From Aquificota bacterium (GTDB taxonomy: Bacteria; Aquificota; Aquificia; Aquificales; Aquificaceae), in NCBI GenBank assembly GCA_013153455.1, contig JAADEK010000052.1, forward strand, positions 1 to 20,073: a stretch of DNA of 20,073 nucleotides, written 5' to 3'. Under the pieces are notes generated by a model that had not been told where the DNA came from, made no database searches, and saw only the letters and a list, made by a program, of their open reading frames with translations. Below, one piece after another: positions 8,827 to 14,463 of this stretch. Numbering within the stretch: the stretch's first letter is position 1; the number at the start of each line of letters is the position of its first letter. The translations under genes were made by a program, and so were the position numbers.

Positions 8827-8832
8827 AATTTA
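8827..8832 (-). promoter_or_regulatory. Predicted -10 element of the PBP1A-bioF operon, leaderless
   Basis: TAAATT on the minus strand, 8 nt before the PBP1A ATG, lies in the 46-bp gap after the cytochrome peroxidase gene. The gap is AT-rich with no ribosome site, and the preceding operon ends in a terminator, so PBP1A needs its own promoter. No good -35 is visible because that region overlaps the terminator's T-tract. Confidence 0.4.
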
Positions 8833-8851
8833 GATGGGTTTTTTAAAAAAT

Positions 8852-8876
8852 AAAAAAGAGCGCCCTACTGGGCGCT
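8852..8876 (-). terminator. Intrinsic terminator of the peroxidase operon, overlapping the stop codon
   Basis: On the minus strand AGCGCCC-AGTA-GGGCGCT forms a perfect 7-bp GC-rich stem with a 4-nt loop, followed by C and six T. The stop codon TAG of the peroxidase gene spans the loop and the first base of the descending arm. This is the clearest rho-independent terminator in the window and separates the peroxidase operon from PBP1A. Confidence 0.85.
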
Positions 8877-9947
8877 GGGTTTGGGTGTTTCCTTCGTTGA
8901 AGGGGGAAGAACGGGAAGTTCAAGCGCGTGCTTGGGTATCTCACCGGTGAGAGCTTTGAGGAAGGTTACTATACTCTTTACTTGCTCGTCGGTTAGCTCT
9001 TTCCCGAGCTGTGTCCTTGCCATTATCCTCACCGCGTCCTCAAGGGACCAAACGCTCCCGTCGTGGAAGTAAGGATACGTGTGCTCTACGTTCCTGAGGG
9101 AGGGAACCTTAAAGACGAACATGTCCTCTTCCTTCTTCGTCACGCCGAAGCGCCCGAAGTCAACCTTTATGGCGGGCTTTCCTACGAGGACGTAGGGGTA
9201 TATCTCCTTCCAGTATTCCTTAATCTGTCCGAACTTGGCGAACATATGACCCCCTACACCCGCTCCGTTGTGGCATCCCGCGCAACCGACCTCTATGAAC
9301 GTCTTTAGCCCTTTCTTTTCTTCCTCCGTGAGGGCGTCGGTGTTGCCTTTTAGAAACTCGTCAAAGCGCGAGGGGGTCATGAGCGTCCTTTCAAACGCGC
9401 CTATAGCCTTACCTATGTTCTCATACGTAACGGGGTCTTTTTCTTCGGGGAATGCTTTCTTAAAGAGCTCAACATACTCGGGTATTGACTTCACGACCCT
9501 GAGGGCGTCCTCGGGCGTCGGCATAGCCATCTCAATCGGGTTGACTATGGGTCCGAGGGCTTGCTCCTCAACGTCCTTAGCCCTTCCGTCCCAGAACTGG
9601 GCTATGTGTATCGCCGCGTTGTAGACCGTGGGGGCGTTTCTGGGTCCTATCGCCCACCTGTGACCGATGGAGGTGGGGAGGTTATCAACACCGTAGCGCG
9701 CGAGGTTGTGGCAGGTATTACAGCTTATGAGACCGCTCTTTGAGAGTCTCGGGTCGTTGTAGAGCATCTTCCCGAGGAGAACCTTCGCGTCGTTGATTGG
9801 GTTCTCGGGATTTTTGGCTACCTTCGGAAGGGGTTTGAAATACTGCCTTGCGAGCTTCAAAAGCTCCTCATCACCGCCCTTAGCCTTTTGCTCCGCTCCC
9901 GCGGATATGCCCGCAAAGAGAGCAAGAGCGAGCGCGAGCTTTCTCAT
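8865..9947 (-). CDS. Periplasmic di-haem cytochrome c peroxidase
   Basis: Bacterial cytochrome c peroxidase/MauG family: a periplasmic di-haem enzyme that reduces H2O2 with electrons from c-type cytochromes. From the chosen start it has 360 residues, with a clean signal peptide (MRKLALALALFAGISAGA). The haem sites are CNTCH (76-80) and CAGCH (222-226). Family motifs include AIGPRNAPTVYNAA, FWDGRA, NPIEM (Glu139 as the likely catalytic acid), RFDEFLKG and VPSLRNVEHTYPYFHDG. I chose ATG 9947 because GGGAGGT lies 6-7 nt upstream and the signal peptide starts there. An ATG at 9974 that overlaps the SDR stop as ATGA would add nine residues. It is the last gene of a three-gene operon and ends at an intrinsic terminator. 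It probably protects against peroxide or serves as a terminal electron acceptor. Confidence 0.94.
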   Translation of the reverse strand: MRKLALALALFAGISAGAEQKAKGGDEELLKLARQYFKPLPKVAKNPENPINDAKVLLGKMLYNDPRLSKSGLISCNTCHNLARYGVDNLPTSIGHRWAIGPRNAPTVYNAAIHIAQFWDGRAKDVEEQALGPIVNPIEMAMPTPEDALRVVKSIPEYVELFKKAFPEEKDPVTYENIGKAIGAFERTLMTPSRFDEFLKGNTDALTEEEKKGLKTFIEVGCAGCHNGAGVGGHMFAKFGQIKEYWKEIYPYVLVGKPAIKVDFGRFGVTKKEEDMFVFKVPSLRNVEHTYPYFHDGSVWSLEDAVRIMARTQLGKELTDEQVKSIVTFLKALTGEIPKHALELPVLPPSTKETPKPSAQ

Positions 9948-9970
9948 ACCTCTACCTCCCTTTCTGAGAA

Positions 9971-10897
9971 TCATTTTCTTTTAATTATTTTATCAAAGTT
10001 TTCAAGGCTCCACTTGATGCTTTCTTCATAAGGTATAGGTTCTCTTTTACAAATTTCTCTTATTCGGGAACCGTTATCGGGACACACGTTCGGTCTCCAC
10101 ATCATCCTCACTTGGTCCGCGGTTATCGGCGGGTCTCTTAGTATCCTCTGGGCGAGGAGTCCCGACAGGTATGCCAAGCTTTTCGGAATAGGGAGCGTAA
10201 GGACTCTCCTTTTCCAGTGTGAGAAGATGTCCGAAAAGAGCTTTTTTATGCTCACCTCCTTCGTCCCGCAAAGCTCGTAAGTTCCGAAAAGCTCGCCCTC
10301 CGTAGCCCTCAAGAAAGCGCACGCGACGTCCCGAACGTCAACCGGGGCGAAGGGATACCTCCCCCAGTCGGGGAGTGCTACGACGCGGACGTAGCGCGTA
10401 AGGCGCCAAAGGTCAAAAAAGAGCCTCTGCTCGGGACCCAAAATCAGTGAGGGTCTGAATATCGTGTAGGGGATACCCGAGAGCTTTAGCTCCCTTTCCG
10501 CCCACCACTTCGTTTGGTGATACCACGAGGGGGCAAGCTCGTGAGTCCCGAGCGCGCTCATGAGGATAAACTTCCTCGCCTTTGCTTCCTTTGCTCCCTC
10601 AAGGAGGTTTTTCGTCGTGAGGTAGTGGGCTGTAAAGAATGTCTCCCCTTCCTTTGGTCTTTCGTAAAGTATCCCTATGAGGTTTATAACCACCTCGGGT
10701 TTTACGCCCGAAAGGGCGTCTTTTATTTCTTTTTTTGAGAGGTAATCAAGTTTAAGTATCTTTACACCCTTTCCGAAGATTGACTCCGCTTTTTCGGGGT
10801 TTCTCGTTCCTACGAGGACTTCATGACCCTCTTCAAGGAGCTTTCTGACTACATACCTCCCGACAAAACCGGTCGCTCCCGCAACGAATACCCTCAT
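9971..10897 (-). CDS. Atypical short-chain dehydrogenase, NDUFA9-like NAD(P)-binding protein
   Basis: A 308-residue Rossmann-fold protein of the extended/atypical SDR type. The nucleotide-binding motif GATGFVG is at 7-13, NLIG follows strand 4, and YHQTK (about 126-130) occupies the place of the YxxxK catalytic pair. FRPSLILGP and PFAPVDVRDVACAF are typical of the NDUFA9/UDP-epimerase-like group annotated as complex I NDUFA9 family or NAD-dependent epimerase. The true substrate is unknown; members bind quinone-pathway or sugar-nucleotide substrates. The start has a strong GGAGGTGAG site immediately upstream and overlaps the preceding gene's stop as ATGA (10894-10897), so it sits inside an operon. 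Linkage to the peroxidase may only reflect gene packing. Confidence 0.88.
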   Translation of the reverse strand: MRVFVAGATGFVGRYVVRKLLEEGHEVLVGTRNPEKAESIFGKGVKILKLDYLSKKEIKDALSGVKPEVVINLIGILYERPKEGETFFTAHYLTTKNLLEGAKEAKARKFILMSALGTHELAPSWYHQTKWWAERELKLSGIPYTIFRPSLILGPEQRLFFDLWRLTRYVRVVALPDWGRYPFAPVDVRDVACAFLRATEGELFGTYELCGTKEVSIKKLFSDIFSHWKRRVLTLPIPKSLAYLSGLLAQRILRDPPITADQVRMMWRPNVCPDNGSRIREICKREPIPYEESIKWSLENFDKIIKRK

Positions 10898-11349
10898 CTC
10901 ACCTCCCCGAAGAACTCCTTTACGCTTCTTATTATCTCCTCGGGTGAGCTCATGTGCTCAACGCCCTCAACGTTGTGCGTCTTGTATCCCAGAACGCGCT
11001 TTCCCAAAAGCAGGGCGTAGGCTATCTCCGAGAGCGTCCCGTAGCTTCCCCCTATGGCTATGACTATCTGCCCGCTCGCGACGACTATCGGGTTTCTGTT
11101 CCAGTTCATACCTGTGTTTATCTTCAGCTCAACGTATGGGTTGGCTTCGCTCCCGTCGTATGAGGGCATGATTCCAACCGTGAGCCCCCCGAGCTCCTTC
11201 GCTCCCTTACACACCGCTTCCATCACCCCGGTTCTTCCCCCGCAAACGACGACGAGACCCATACGTGCGAGCTCTTTCCCTATGTAGTATGCGACCTCAT
11301 ACTCTTCGCGCGTCGCTTGGGAGGAACCTATGACCGAGACCTGTCTCAT
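10894..11349 (-). CDS. TIGR00725-family (LOG-like) nucleotide-binding protein
   Basis: A 151-residue Rossmann-like protein related to the LOG/MoCo-carrier/DprA superfamily. It has VSVIGSSQA at the N-terminus, GGRTGVMEAVCKGA (about 38-51) and IGGSYGTLSEIAYAL (about 99-113), the last being the family's PGGxGTxxE nucleotide-binding loop in variant form. It is close to the YvdC/TIGR00725 group, whose biochemical role is not settled. LOG relatives cleave cytokinin nucleotides, and other relatives carry molybdenum cofactor. It is the first gene of the operon with the SDR and cytochrome peroxidase. The start codon is only 17 bp from the divergent DUF2905 start, there is no ribosome site, and TAAATT ends 7 nt before the ATG, so a leaderless message is expected. 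Confidence 0.88.
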   Translation of the reverse strand: MRQVSVIGSSQATREEYEVAYYIGKELARMGLVVVCGGRTGVMEAVCKGAKELGGLTVGIMPSYDGSEANPYVELKINTGMNWNRNPIVVASGQIVIAIGGSYGTLSEIAYALLLGKRVLGYKTHNVEGVEHMSSPEEIIRSVKEFFGEVR

Positions 11350-11353
11350 ACAC

Positions 11354-11362
11354 TAAAATTTA
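11354..11362. promoter_or_regulatory. Shared palindromic -10 for two divergent, probably leaderless genes
   Basis: The 17-bp space between the divergent ATGs (11349 minus, 11367 plus) contains TAAAATTTA. On the plus strand TAAAAT (11354-11359) ends 7 nt before the DUF2905 ATG. On the minus strand TAAATT (11362-11357) ends 7 nt before the TIGR00725 ATG. Initiation 7-8 nt downstream of each would start both mRNAs at or next to the A of the start codon. For the plus direction, ATGACC at 11330-11335 with an 18-nt spacer is a fair -35; the minus direction has no good -35. Confidence 0.5.
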
Positions 11363-11366
11363 ATTG

Positions 11367-11594
11367 ATGGGTGAGCTCGGGAAAGTTTTAATACTCTTCG
11401 GTGTCGTTTTGGTGGTTATGGGTCTTTTGCTTTTGTTTTTTGAGAAGTTACCCTTCGGGCTTGGGCGCCTTCCGGGGGATATACTCATAAAGCGGGACAA
11501 CTTCACGATATACATACCGATAACGACTTCAATAATACTTAGCCTTCTCCTTACGCTTTTTCTTAACCTTCTTTTTGCGCTCCTGAGGCGTTAG
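11367..11594 (+). CDS. DUF2905 family small membrane protein
   Basis: A 75-residue protein with two hydrophobic segments (about 5-25 and 47-70) and between them the family hallmark GLGRLPGDILIKRDNFTIYIPITTS. DUF2905 proteins are widespread small inner-membrane proteins of unknown function. I chose ATG 11367 over an in-frame TTG one codon earlier because ATG is stronger and MGELGKVLILFG matches family N-termini. There is no ribosome site, and the predicted -10 lies 7 nt upstream. The last 32 bp overlap the convergent nusB gene. Confidence 0.9.
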   Translation: MGELGKVLILFGVVLVVMGLLLLFFEKLPFGLGRLPGDILIKRDNFTIYIPITTSIILSLLLTLFLNLLFALLRR

Positions 11595-12000
11595 TTTTTT
11601 TCGCGTTGTATACGGCGGAAAGAACGCCGTTTACGAACTTTGACGCCTTTTCGTCCGCGAACTTCTTCACTATGTCTATGATGTCTATAAAGACCCTCCC
11701 GGGTTCTTGACTTCCCAAGAAGAGTAGCTCCGACACCCCGAGGCGCAGGGCGTTCCTCTCAACGTATCCGAGCCTGTCTATACTCCAGCCCTTTAGGTGC
11801 TCCTCTATGATGCTGTCTATCTCACCGATGTTCTGGAGCGTTGTCTCAAAGAGTTTCTTCGCGTAATCGTATACTTGTTTATTCTTTATCTCTTTTTCCT
11901 CAACGACTTCCTTGAATATCTCCTCGGGTGTATCACCCCTCAGGTCCCATCTGTAGAGCGCCAAGAAAGCGGTATCCCTCGCGCTTTTCCTGTATCTCAT
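11563..12000 (-). CDS. nusB: Transcription antitermination factor NusB
   Basis: A 145-residue all-helical RNA-binding protein that works with NusE (S10) on boxA sites, chiefly to keep RNA polymerase processive on rRNA operons. [22 protein letters not shown], shown here as [12 protein letters not shown] plus [10 protein letters not shown], and [24 protein letters not shown] are typical NusB signatures. The sequence, including the ending [16 protein letters not shown], looks very close to Aquifex aeolicus NusB. The ATG overlaps the ribH stop as ATGA (11997-12000), which fits the common ribH-nusB operon; AGGA lies a few bases upstream. The last 32 bp overlap the DUF2905 gene on the other strand, and the final residues after NAKK appear to be a disordered tail. 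Confidence 0.97.
   Translation of the reverse strand: MRYRKSARDTAFLALYRWDLRGDTPEEIFKEVVEEKEIKNKQVYDYAKKLFETTLQNIGEIDSIIEEHLKGWSIDRLGYVERNALRLGVSELLFLGSQEPGRVFIDIIDIVKKFADEKASKFVNGVLSAVYNAKKTNASGAQKEG
11577..11601 (+). terminator. Weak possible terminator of the DUF2905 gene
   Basis: GCGC-TCCTGAG-GCGT forms a 4-bp stem with one G-U pair just before the stop codon, and seven T follow the stop (11595-11601). The stem is short for a thermophile, so the T-run is the main evidence. It lies within the convergent nusB 3' end. Confidence 0.25.
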
Positions 12001-12461
12001 CTCAGCTTCCTAAAGAGGTTAGCCATCTCAATGGCGGAAAGCGTCGCTTCCCATCCCTTGTTTCCCTGCTTTGTTCCCGCCCTCTCTATCGCCTGCTCAA
12101 GGGTTTCCGCGGTTATAACACCGAAGGTAATGGGTTTTCTGAGCTCTATTGAGAGGTTCGCGAGCCCCTTTGATACCTCCGACGCTATGTATTCAAAGTG
12201 AGGGGTCTGACCGCGTATGAGAACGCCGAGGGCGACGACCGCGTGTATGTCTTCCCTCCTCGCGAGTTCCCCCGCACCGACGGGAAGTTCCCACGAGCCC
12301 GGAACCCTTACGAGGGTGATGTCTTCCTTTTTTCCCCCGTGGCGGACGAAGCAGTCAACCGCACCCTCAAGGAGTCTGTCAACGAGCGCGTGGTTAAAAC
12401 GCGAGGCTACTATACCGAGCTTTATACCGCTCGCGACGAGCTCGCCCTCGTATACGTTCAT
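11997..12461 (-). CDS. ribH: 6,7-dimethyl-8-ribityllumazine synthase
   Basis: A 154-residue lumazine synthase, the penultimate enzyme of riboflavin synthesis. It condenses the aminouracil product with 3,4-dihydroxybutanone phosphate and normally forms 60-subunit icosahedral shells in Aquifex. Visible features are [13 protein letters not shown], the [14 protein letters not shown] loop, [14 protein letters not shown] with the catalytic His (about 88), and the C-terminal [17 protein letters not shown]. Length and sequence match the structurally studied Aquifex aeolicus enzyme closely, which is the main taxonomic clue in the window. It begins the ribH-nusB operon. No ribosome site is present; TAAAAT lies 10 nt before the ATG. 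Confidence 0.98.
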   Translation of the reverse strand: MNVYEGELVASGIKLGIVASRFNHALVDRLLEGAVDCFVRHGGKKEDITLVRVPGSWELPVGAGELARREDIHAVVALGVLIRGQTPHFEYIASEVSKGLANLSIELRKPITFGVITAETLEQAIERAGTKQGNKGWEATLSAIEMANLFRKLR

Positions 12462-12471
12462 AGTTCTAATA

Positions 12472-12477
12472 ATTTTA
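12472..12477 (-). promoter_or_regulatory. Predicted -10 element of ribH-nusB, near-leaderless
   Basis: TAAAAT on the minus strand (12477-12472) lies 10 nt before the ribH ATG, predicting a leader of about 3 nt. It falls in the 51-bp gap after the flavoprotein operon terminator. No FMN riboswitch could fit in this space, so ribH is not controlled by one here. No good -35 is visible. Confidence 0.45.
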
Positions 12478-12489
12478 AAGGAAAGTTAG

Positions 12490-12514
12490 AAAAAGGAGGC
12501 ACGAAAAGCGCCTC
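12490..12514 (-). terminator. Intrinsic terminator of the FccB-Rieske-FccB operon
   Basis: On the minus strand GAGGCGC-TTTTC-GTGCCTC forms a 7-bp stem with one G-U pair and a 5-nt loop, followed by C and five T. The stem begins inside the TGA stop codon of the second flavoprotein gene, the same compact design as the peroxidase operon terminator. Confidence 0.75.
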
Positions 12515-13763
12515 AGGTGAAGAGGTCCCTCCACAGCCCCCTCGCCCACTCGTAGTAGCGCTTGGCGGTTGATACCTTCCACGTGTTGTCCTCGTAAACG
12601 AGTTTCTTTACCTTTTTCGTCTCAAGGTCGTATTTATACTCAATCTCAAGGACGATGGCTTGTCTGAGGTTTACCATCGCGTAGCATATCCCCTGCTGGA
12701 CGAGTTCACCCTCCCACTTTTTGTTATTTATCCTCGCGGATATGATTTTTGCGACTATCTTTCCCTCGGAGTGCGCCGCGTAACCGCTCTTTGGCAGATA
12801 AGTCTCACAACTGTCACCTATCACGAAGACGTTTCTGTGCTCGGTTTCGTATGTGAGGGGGTCTACCTTTACCCACTTTTGACCCTTCTTCAGGAGCCCC
12901 GCTCTTTCAAGGAGGCGGGGTGCCCTCATCGGCGGTATGAAGTTCGCCATATCAAACCTTATTGTTCCCTGCGTCGTTTCCGCTTTCCGGGCTTTGGGGT
13001 CAACGGAGAGTATCTTTGTGTTCGTTAGGTATGTGGCGACGTCCTTGTAAAAGTCCCTGTAGGCTTTGAGGAAGCCCTCCCTCAAGACGGGGGGTCCGTC
13101 GTTCTCGTCAACGAAGTAAAGGTGAACGGGAAGCGCTTCGCGCTTTATGTATGAAAGGAGGAGGGAAGCCCTCTCGTAGGGTGCGGGAGGACAGCGGTAT
13201 GGCATCTTCGGGACGCTTATGAGTATCGTCTCGCCCTCAAAGCTCTCAAGCATGCGCTTCAGATAAAGGTGCTCGCTCCCGGGTTTGAAGGCGGGCGGGT
13301 AGTGCCAGTAGACCTCCCTCAGCGCGGGGTTCTCGTCGTAGTCGTATTCTATGCCCGGGGAGAGGACGAGGTAGTCGTAACGCACCCTCCCCCCCTTCGT
13401 GATTACCTCCCTCCTCTGGAGGTCTATATCAAGAACCTCGTCGTTGAGGAACTTCACCCCGTATTTGACCACGAGAGAGTTATACGGGAAGCAAAGCTCT
13501 CCGAAATCAACGAGGTCAACCAAGTAATGGTTTGAAAGCGGGCAAGAGACGAACATGGAGTTTTTCTCTACGAGGATGACCTCCGCGTTCGGTGCGAACT
13601 TCTTTACGTATTTTGCTACTGTTATACCCCCATACCCTCCCCCCACCACGAGGACCCTGTTGCCCCTCGTCTCTCCGAAGACAAGCCCTTTCCTCGCGAA
13701 GACCGCGAGCAGTCCGCCCGCTATCAGCGCCCTCCTGTCAACAGTAAATGATTTCCTTGACAT
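12513..13763 (-). CDS. FccB-like sulfide dehydrogenase flavoprotein subunit, paralogue 2
   Basis: A 416-residue FAD oxidoreductase of the flavocytochrome c sulfide dehydrogenase (FCSD) type. It has a Tat-type signal (DRRALIAGG, residues 9-17), then a Rossmann FAD motif VLVVGGGYGG (about 37-46). All three functional cysteines of FccB are in place: Cys74 in FVSCPLSN, which carries covalent FAD in Allochromatium FccB, and the redox pair Cys191 (RCPPAPYERA) and Cys360 (GICYAMV). FVIGDS near the C-terminus binds flavin. I chose ATG 13763, with GGAGG just upstream, over TTG 13778. It overlaps the Rieske gene by 26 bp and is last in the operon. Unlike paralogue 1 it lacks the cysteine of the FccB GWCxVD segment (here KWVKVD). 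Sulfide is the likely substrate by family; polysulfide or another sulfur compound is possible. Confidence 0.9.
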   Translation of the reverse strand: MSRKSFTVDRRALIAGGLLAVFARKGLVFGETRGNRVLVVGGGYGGITVAKYVKKFAPNAEVILVEKNSMFVSCPLSNHYLVDLVDFGELCFPYNSLVVKYGVKFLNDEVLDIDLQRREVITKGGRVRYDYLVLSPGIEYDYDENPALREVYWHYPPAFKPGSEHLYLKRMLESFEGETILISVPKMPYRCPPAPYERASLLLSYIKREALPVHLYFVDENDGPPVLREGFLKAYRDFYKDVATYLTNTKILSVDPKARKAETTQGTIRFDMANFIPPMRAPRLLERAGLLKKGQKWVKVDPLTYETEHRNVFVIGDSCETYLPKSGYAAHSEGKIVAKIISARINNKKWEGELVQQGICYAMVNLRQAIVLEIEYKYDLETKKVKKLVYEDNTWKVSTAKRYYEWARGLWRDLFT

Positions 13764-14454
13764 ACTCCTCCACCTCAAGGACTACTGATTTATCAACCTT
13801 TTTCTTAGCTTTCCTGAATGAGCCATACATCTTTTTTAGCTCCGAGCGGTATGCGTCAAAAAAGTCCCGAAAGAGTTCAACCCCCAGCGTCCCCACCGCA
13901 AAGAGTTTGCCCTCGCTCTCCTCAAGGACTATTGAAAGGAGGGGATACTCGGAGGGTCCGTCCAAAACGATACCCCCCCTTTCGGGGTCAAAGACCGACA
14001 TATGCGCACAGCACTGTATGACGTTTCCCCTCTTTGCGGTCTTTGAGCGCTTATCGGGCGGGTAGTAGTTTATGAAGGAGTATTCGGGTGTGGGAAAGCT
14101 AAGCTGGTGGGGGCATATGGCGCAAAACGCGACGATGCTCTTCTTCGGTCCCACACCCCCTTTCCACTCATACGTCGTTCCGTCCGAGAGCTTCACAACC
14201 GCGGGCTTTACCTCCTTGCCGAGGTTTATAAGGAATGCTGGTGTTGAGCGGTATGGGTAGAAGAATATATACTGTTTCCCCCGCTCTATTGAGTCGGGAG
14301 AGATTGGGTTTCCGTTTTTGTCAAGGAGGAGAGCCCTTTTGTAGCGTTTGAAGGTGTTTTCCTGAGCGCTCAGGCGGGCGCTCAAAAAGGTGAAGGAAAA
14401 GAGGGAGAGGGTCGCGAGTGATGTGCACGTTTTTATGAGCTGTCTTCTGTTCAT
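13738..14454 (-). CDS. Tat-exported Rieske-like [2Fe-2S] protein
   Basis: A 238-residue protein with a Tat-like signal (NRRQLIK, then a hydrophobic stretch to about residue 30). Cluster ligands are best read as Cys114-Pro-His116 and Cys148-Cys149-Ala-His151. The usual Rieske boxes are CxHxxC and CxCH, whereas here the extra box-1 cysteine (Cys111) precedes the ligand pair and the box-2 extra cysteine is adjacent (CCAH). GGIVLDGPSEYPL after box 2 matches the Rieske proline-loop region. The protein ends in a terminal Cys238 after a charged helical tail of about 45 residues. It lies between two FccB-type genes, 9 bp after the first (GAGGTG ribosome site) and overlapping the second by 26 bp. It is probably a periplasmic, possibly membrane-anchored, electron carrier for the flavoproteins. 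That role is inferred. Confidence 0.85.
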   Translation of the reverse strand: MNRRQLIKTCTSLATLSLFSFTFLSARLSAQENTFKRYKRALLLDKNGNPISPDSIERGKQYIFFYPYRSTPAFLINLGKEVKPAVVKLSDGTTYEWKGGVGPKKSIVAFCAICPHQLSFPTPEYSFINYYPPDKRSKTAKRGNVIQCCAHMSVFDPERGGIVLDGPSEYPLLSIVLEESEGKLFAVGTLGVELFRDFFDAYRSELKKMYGSFRKAKKKVDKSVVLEVEEYVKEIIYC

Positions 14455-14463
14455 ACACGCACC

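Noticed and set aside
12462..12512. FMN riboswitch upstream of ribH
   Set aside because: The gap is only 51 bp, is partly a terminator, and contains none of the conserved RFN element strings.
13764..13778. TTG start five codons upstream for FccB paralogue 2
   Set aside because: The encoded codons contain the ribosome site (GGTGGAGGAG) of the ATG at 13763, which starts a normal Tat signal.
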